Shown piece by piece: positions 4,610 through 5,875 of a stretch of 5,875 nucleotides of DNA. The notes beneath the pieces are model-generated. The model was not told where the DNA came from. It saw nothing but the letters and a program-made list of their open reading frames with translations, and searched no databases. The position numbers and the translations under genes are program-made. This DNA is from DASXMX01 sp036794395 (GTDB taxonomy: Bacteria; Planctomycetota; Phycisphaerae; Tepidisphaerales; Tepidisphaeraceae), in assembly GCA_036794395.1 (NCBI GenBank), contig DAIRGS010000402.1:1-5875 (forward strand). Reading direction: 5' to 3'. Position 1 is the first letter of the stretch. Each line of letters begins with the position of its first letter.

Positions 4610-4622
4610 GCACGTCGCGTGC
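4610..4622. promoter_or_regulatory. interrupted palindrome in the clpS-anmK spacer
   Basis: GCACG and CGTGC are inverted around TCG, 33-45 bp upstream of the anmK start. An 8-bp palindrome CAAGCTTG (4603-4610) abuts it. Their position upstream of anmK would suit an operator, but no regulator is known. Confidence 0.35.
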
Positions 4623-4641
4623 CCACTTGCCCAAACAACGT

Positions 4642-4647
4642 TACATT
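4642..4647 (+). promoter_or_regulatory. possible -10 element of a leaderless anmK transcript
   Basis: TACATT (4 of 6 matches to TATAAT) ends 7 nt before the anmK ATG, where transcription would start at or next to the initiation codon. The hexamer 17 nt further upstream (GTGCCC, 4619-4624) is a poor -35. Confidence 0.3.
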
Positions 4648-4654
4648 CTAGCCC

Positions 4655-5776
4655 ATGTCGACCAGGATTATTGCCGGGGCCATGAGTGGGACCAGCGCGG
4701 ATGGTGTAGACGTCGCGGTTGTCGAAGTCACCGGCGTCGGTCTGTCCATGTCCGCTAACCTGCTTGGGCGCCACCACGAACCGTATGTCCGTGAACTCCG
4801 GGAGCGCATCGCGGCAATTCGCCTTGCCGGAGGCGCCGACTTCCACACCCTGGCCGCTTGCGGGCGCGCCATCTCATTAACCTATGCCTCCGCGGTTTTC
4901 GGCGCGATGGATGTTGCCCGGCTGAAGGCAAATGCTCTGGCGGCGATCGCGGCCCATGGCCAGACGCTTTACCACCGTCCACCGGATACGATTCAGTGGA
5001 TCGACCCCGCGCTCCTCGCTGCCGAGACCGGGGTGCGCGTGATCAGCGATTTCCGCCGGGCCGATTGCGCCGCCGGGGGCCAGGGAGCGCCGCTGGTTCC
5101 CTTCGCCGATTTCATTCTTTTTCGCGACCGCGCCATCAGCCGGGCGATTGTGAACATCGGCGGCATCGCCAATGTCACCTTGCTGCCGGCTGGCGCGGCG
5201 CTGGATCAAATCCGCGCTTTCGATACCGGCCCGGGAAATTGCATCAGCGATTATTTGATCCAGTCGCGTTTTCCGCGCGGGGCGGCTTTCGATACTGATG
5301 GCGGCATGGCTCTCCGGGGAAATATCTCGCAAGAAGTCGTTGAAGCCATGTCTCGGGATCCGTACTTCCAGAAGCCGCCCCCCAAATCCACCGATGGCCC
5401 GGACATGATCAACGCCTTTCAACAGGCGGTCGCCAGGACCGGGCTTTCCCTGTCGCTGGAAGACCTGCTCGCCACCGCCTGCCGGATCACCGCTGAGCAG
5501 ATTCATCGATCGCTCGATGCAACTGGCGAGCCGTTCAATGGCGAAGTTGTGCTCAGTGGCGGGGGGGCTCGAAACCGCCGGCTTATGAATGAGCTTCGGT
5601 CCCTGATTGCCACGCTTCGCGTGACTGATGAATTGGGCATTCCCTCCGAATCGCGCGAGGCCATCGCCTTCGCGCTGCTGGGTGCGGCCCATCTCGATGG
5701 CGTCCCGGCTAACGTGCGATCGTGTACCGGCGCGACTCGCTCGGTGGTGCTTGGCTCGGTCACCCCCCAACCCTGA
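4655..5776 (+). CDS. anmK: anhydro-N-acetylmuramic acid kinase
   Basis: AnmK cleaves the 1,6-anhydro ring of anhydro-N-acetylmuramic acid and phosphorylates it with ATP, giving N-acetylmuramate 6-phosphate, a step of peptidoglycan recycling in the cytoplasm. The 373-residue length is normal (about 369 in Escherichia coli). All family motifs are present in order: GAMSGTSADGVDVA (8-21), AAHGQTLYHRP (99-109), DFRRADCAAGGQGAPLVPFAD (132-152), NIGGIANVT (167-175), FDTGPGN (189-195), DPYFQKPPPKST (235-246), VLSGGGARN (299-307) and EAIAFALLG (335-343). It therefore looks intact and active. The ATG at 4655 has no Shine-Dalgarno sequence and an in-frame ATG at 4682 falls inside the nucleotide-binding motif, so 4655 is the right start. 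The gene implies a peptidoglycan-containing cell, or salvage of environmental wall fragments. A weak terminator follows. Confidence 0.97.
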   Translation: MSTRIIAGAMSGTSADGVDVAVVEVTGVGLSMSANLLGRHHEPYVRELRERIAAIRLAGGADFHTLAACGRAISLTYASAVFGAMDVARLKANALAAIAAHGQTLYHRPPDTIQWIDPALLAAETGVRVISDFRRADCAAGGQGAPLVPFADFILFRDRAISRAIVNIGGIANVTLLPAGAALDQIRAFDTGPGNCISDYLIQSRFPRGAAFDTDGGMALRGNISQEVVEAMSRDPYFQKPPPKSTDGPDMINAFQQAVARTGLSLSLEDLLATACRITAEQIHRSLDATGEPFNGEVVLSGGGARNRRLMNELRSLIATLRVTDELGIPSESREAIAFALLGAAHLDGVPANVRSCTGATRSVVLGSVTPQP

Positions 5777-5778
5777 CG

Positions 5779-5802
5779 CTTGTCATTACCCACAAGTTTT
5801 TT
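5779..5802 (+). terminator. weak intrinsic terminator after anmK
   Basis: CTTGT (5779-5783) and ACAAG (5792-5796) form a 5-bp stem, or six with a G-T pair, around an 8-nt loop, followed directly by six T. It begins 3 nt after the anmK stop codon. The stem is short and AT-containing, so termination may be incomplete. Confidence 0.5.
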
Positions 5803-5835
5803 ATCGTGGATGGATAATCAAACCCCCCCTCCCTA

Positions 5836-5847
5836 CCCGCTCGCGGG
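5836..5847. repeat. small GC-rich inverted repeat
   Basis: CCCGC and GCGGG are separated by TC within a C-rich tail at the right edge of the window. It may be the start of another dispersed repeat; the window ends too soon to tell. Confidence 0.35.
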
Positions 5848-5875
5848 CAGTCGCCAATTCCGCTCGCTTCCCCCG

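Noticed and set aside
4877..5770. 297-codon minus-strand frame inside anmK
   Set aside because: anmK shows every family motif on the plus strand, so this is an antisense shadow.

Overview
The window looks like chromosomal DNA of a GC-rich bacterium, most likely a planctomycete (Phycisphaerae-like). This is an inference from three things: the style of the ClpS protein, the planctomycete-like repeat families (ATTCGAATGACGAA units, a TTCGACTGCGCTCAGG motif), and the scarcity of Shine-Dalgarno sites. A verrucomicrobial or acidobacterial source is not excluded.

The window has two compositionally different halves. The left half (about 1-3430) has a strongly G-rich, purine-rich plus strand and carries five genes, all on the minus strand. 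In transcription order they are: a 164-residue protein with a possible CxxC/CxxH zinc site (2757-3251), a 76-residue helix-turn-helix protein (2459-2689, TTG start), a 217-residue lipoprotein-like membrane protein (1708-2361), a 110-residue helical protein with a C-terminal membrane segment (1089-1421), and a GT-A-type glycosyltransferase (81-932). None but the glycosyltransferase has a recognisable enzymatic role. The set resembles accessory or prophage-derived cargo rather than a core operon. Inverted repeats separate most of these genes: two large compound palindromes (864-1050, 1451-1668), each with a unique loop, and two compact GC-rich hairpins lying 58 nt or less upstream of start codons (2386-2419, 3288-3309). 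A canonical G-quadruplex motif sits inside the lipoprotein signal-peptide region, and a heptamer tandem array occupies 1-62.

From 3252 to 4166 I find no convincing gene: a probable promoter and leader for the zinc-site gene, a REP-like inverted repeat (3491-3566), about 530 bases in which I see nothing, a 12-bp palindrome, and the hairpin overlapping the clpS stop.

The right half holds two confident housekeeping genes transcribed divergently from a 146-bp spacer. clpS (minus) encodes the N-degron adaptor of the Clp protease and has a good sigma-70-like promoter and ribosome-binding site. anmK (plus) encodes anhydro-N-acetylmuramic acid kinase, a peptidoglycan-recycling enzyme, and appears to lack a ribosome-binding site, so it may be leaderless. 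A weak terminator follows anmK. The two genes have no known shared pathway. Left and right halves probably have different histories, with the seam near 3430-3570.
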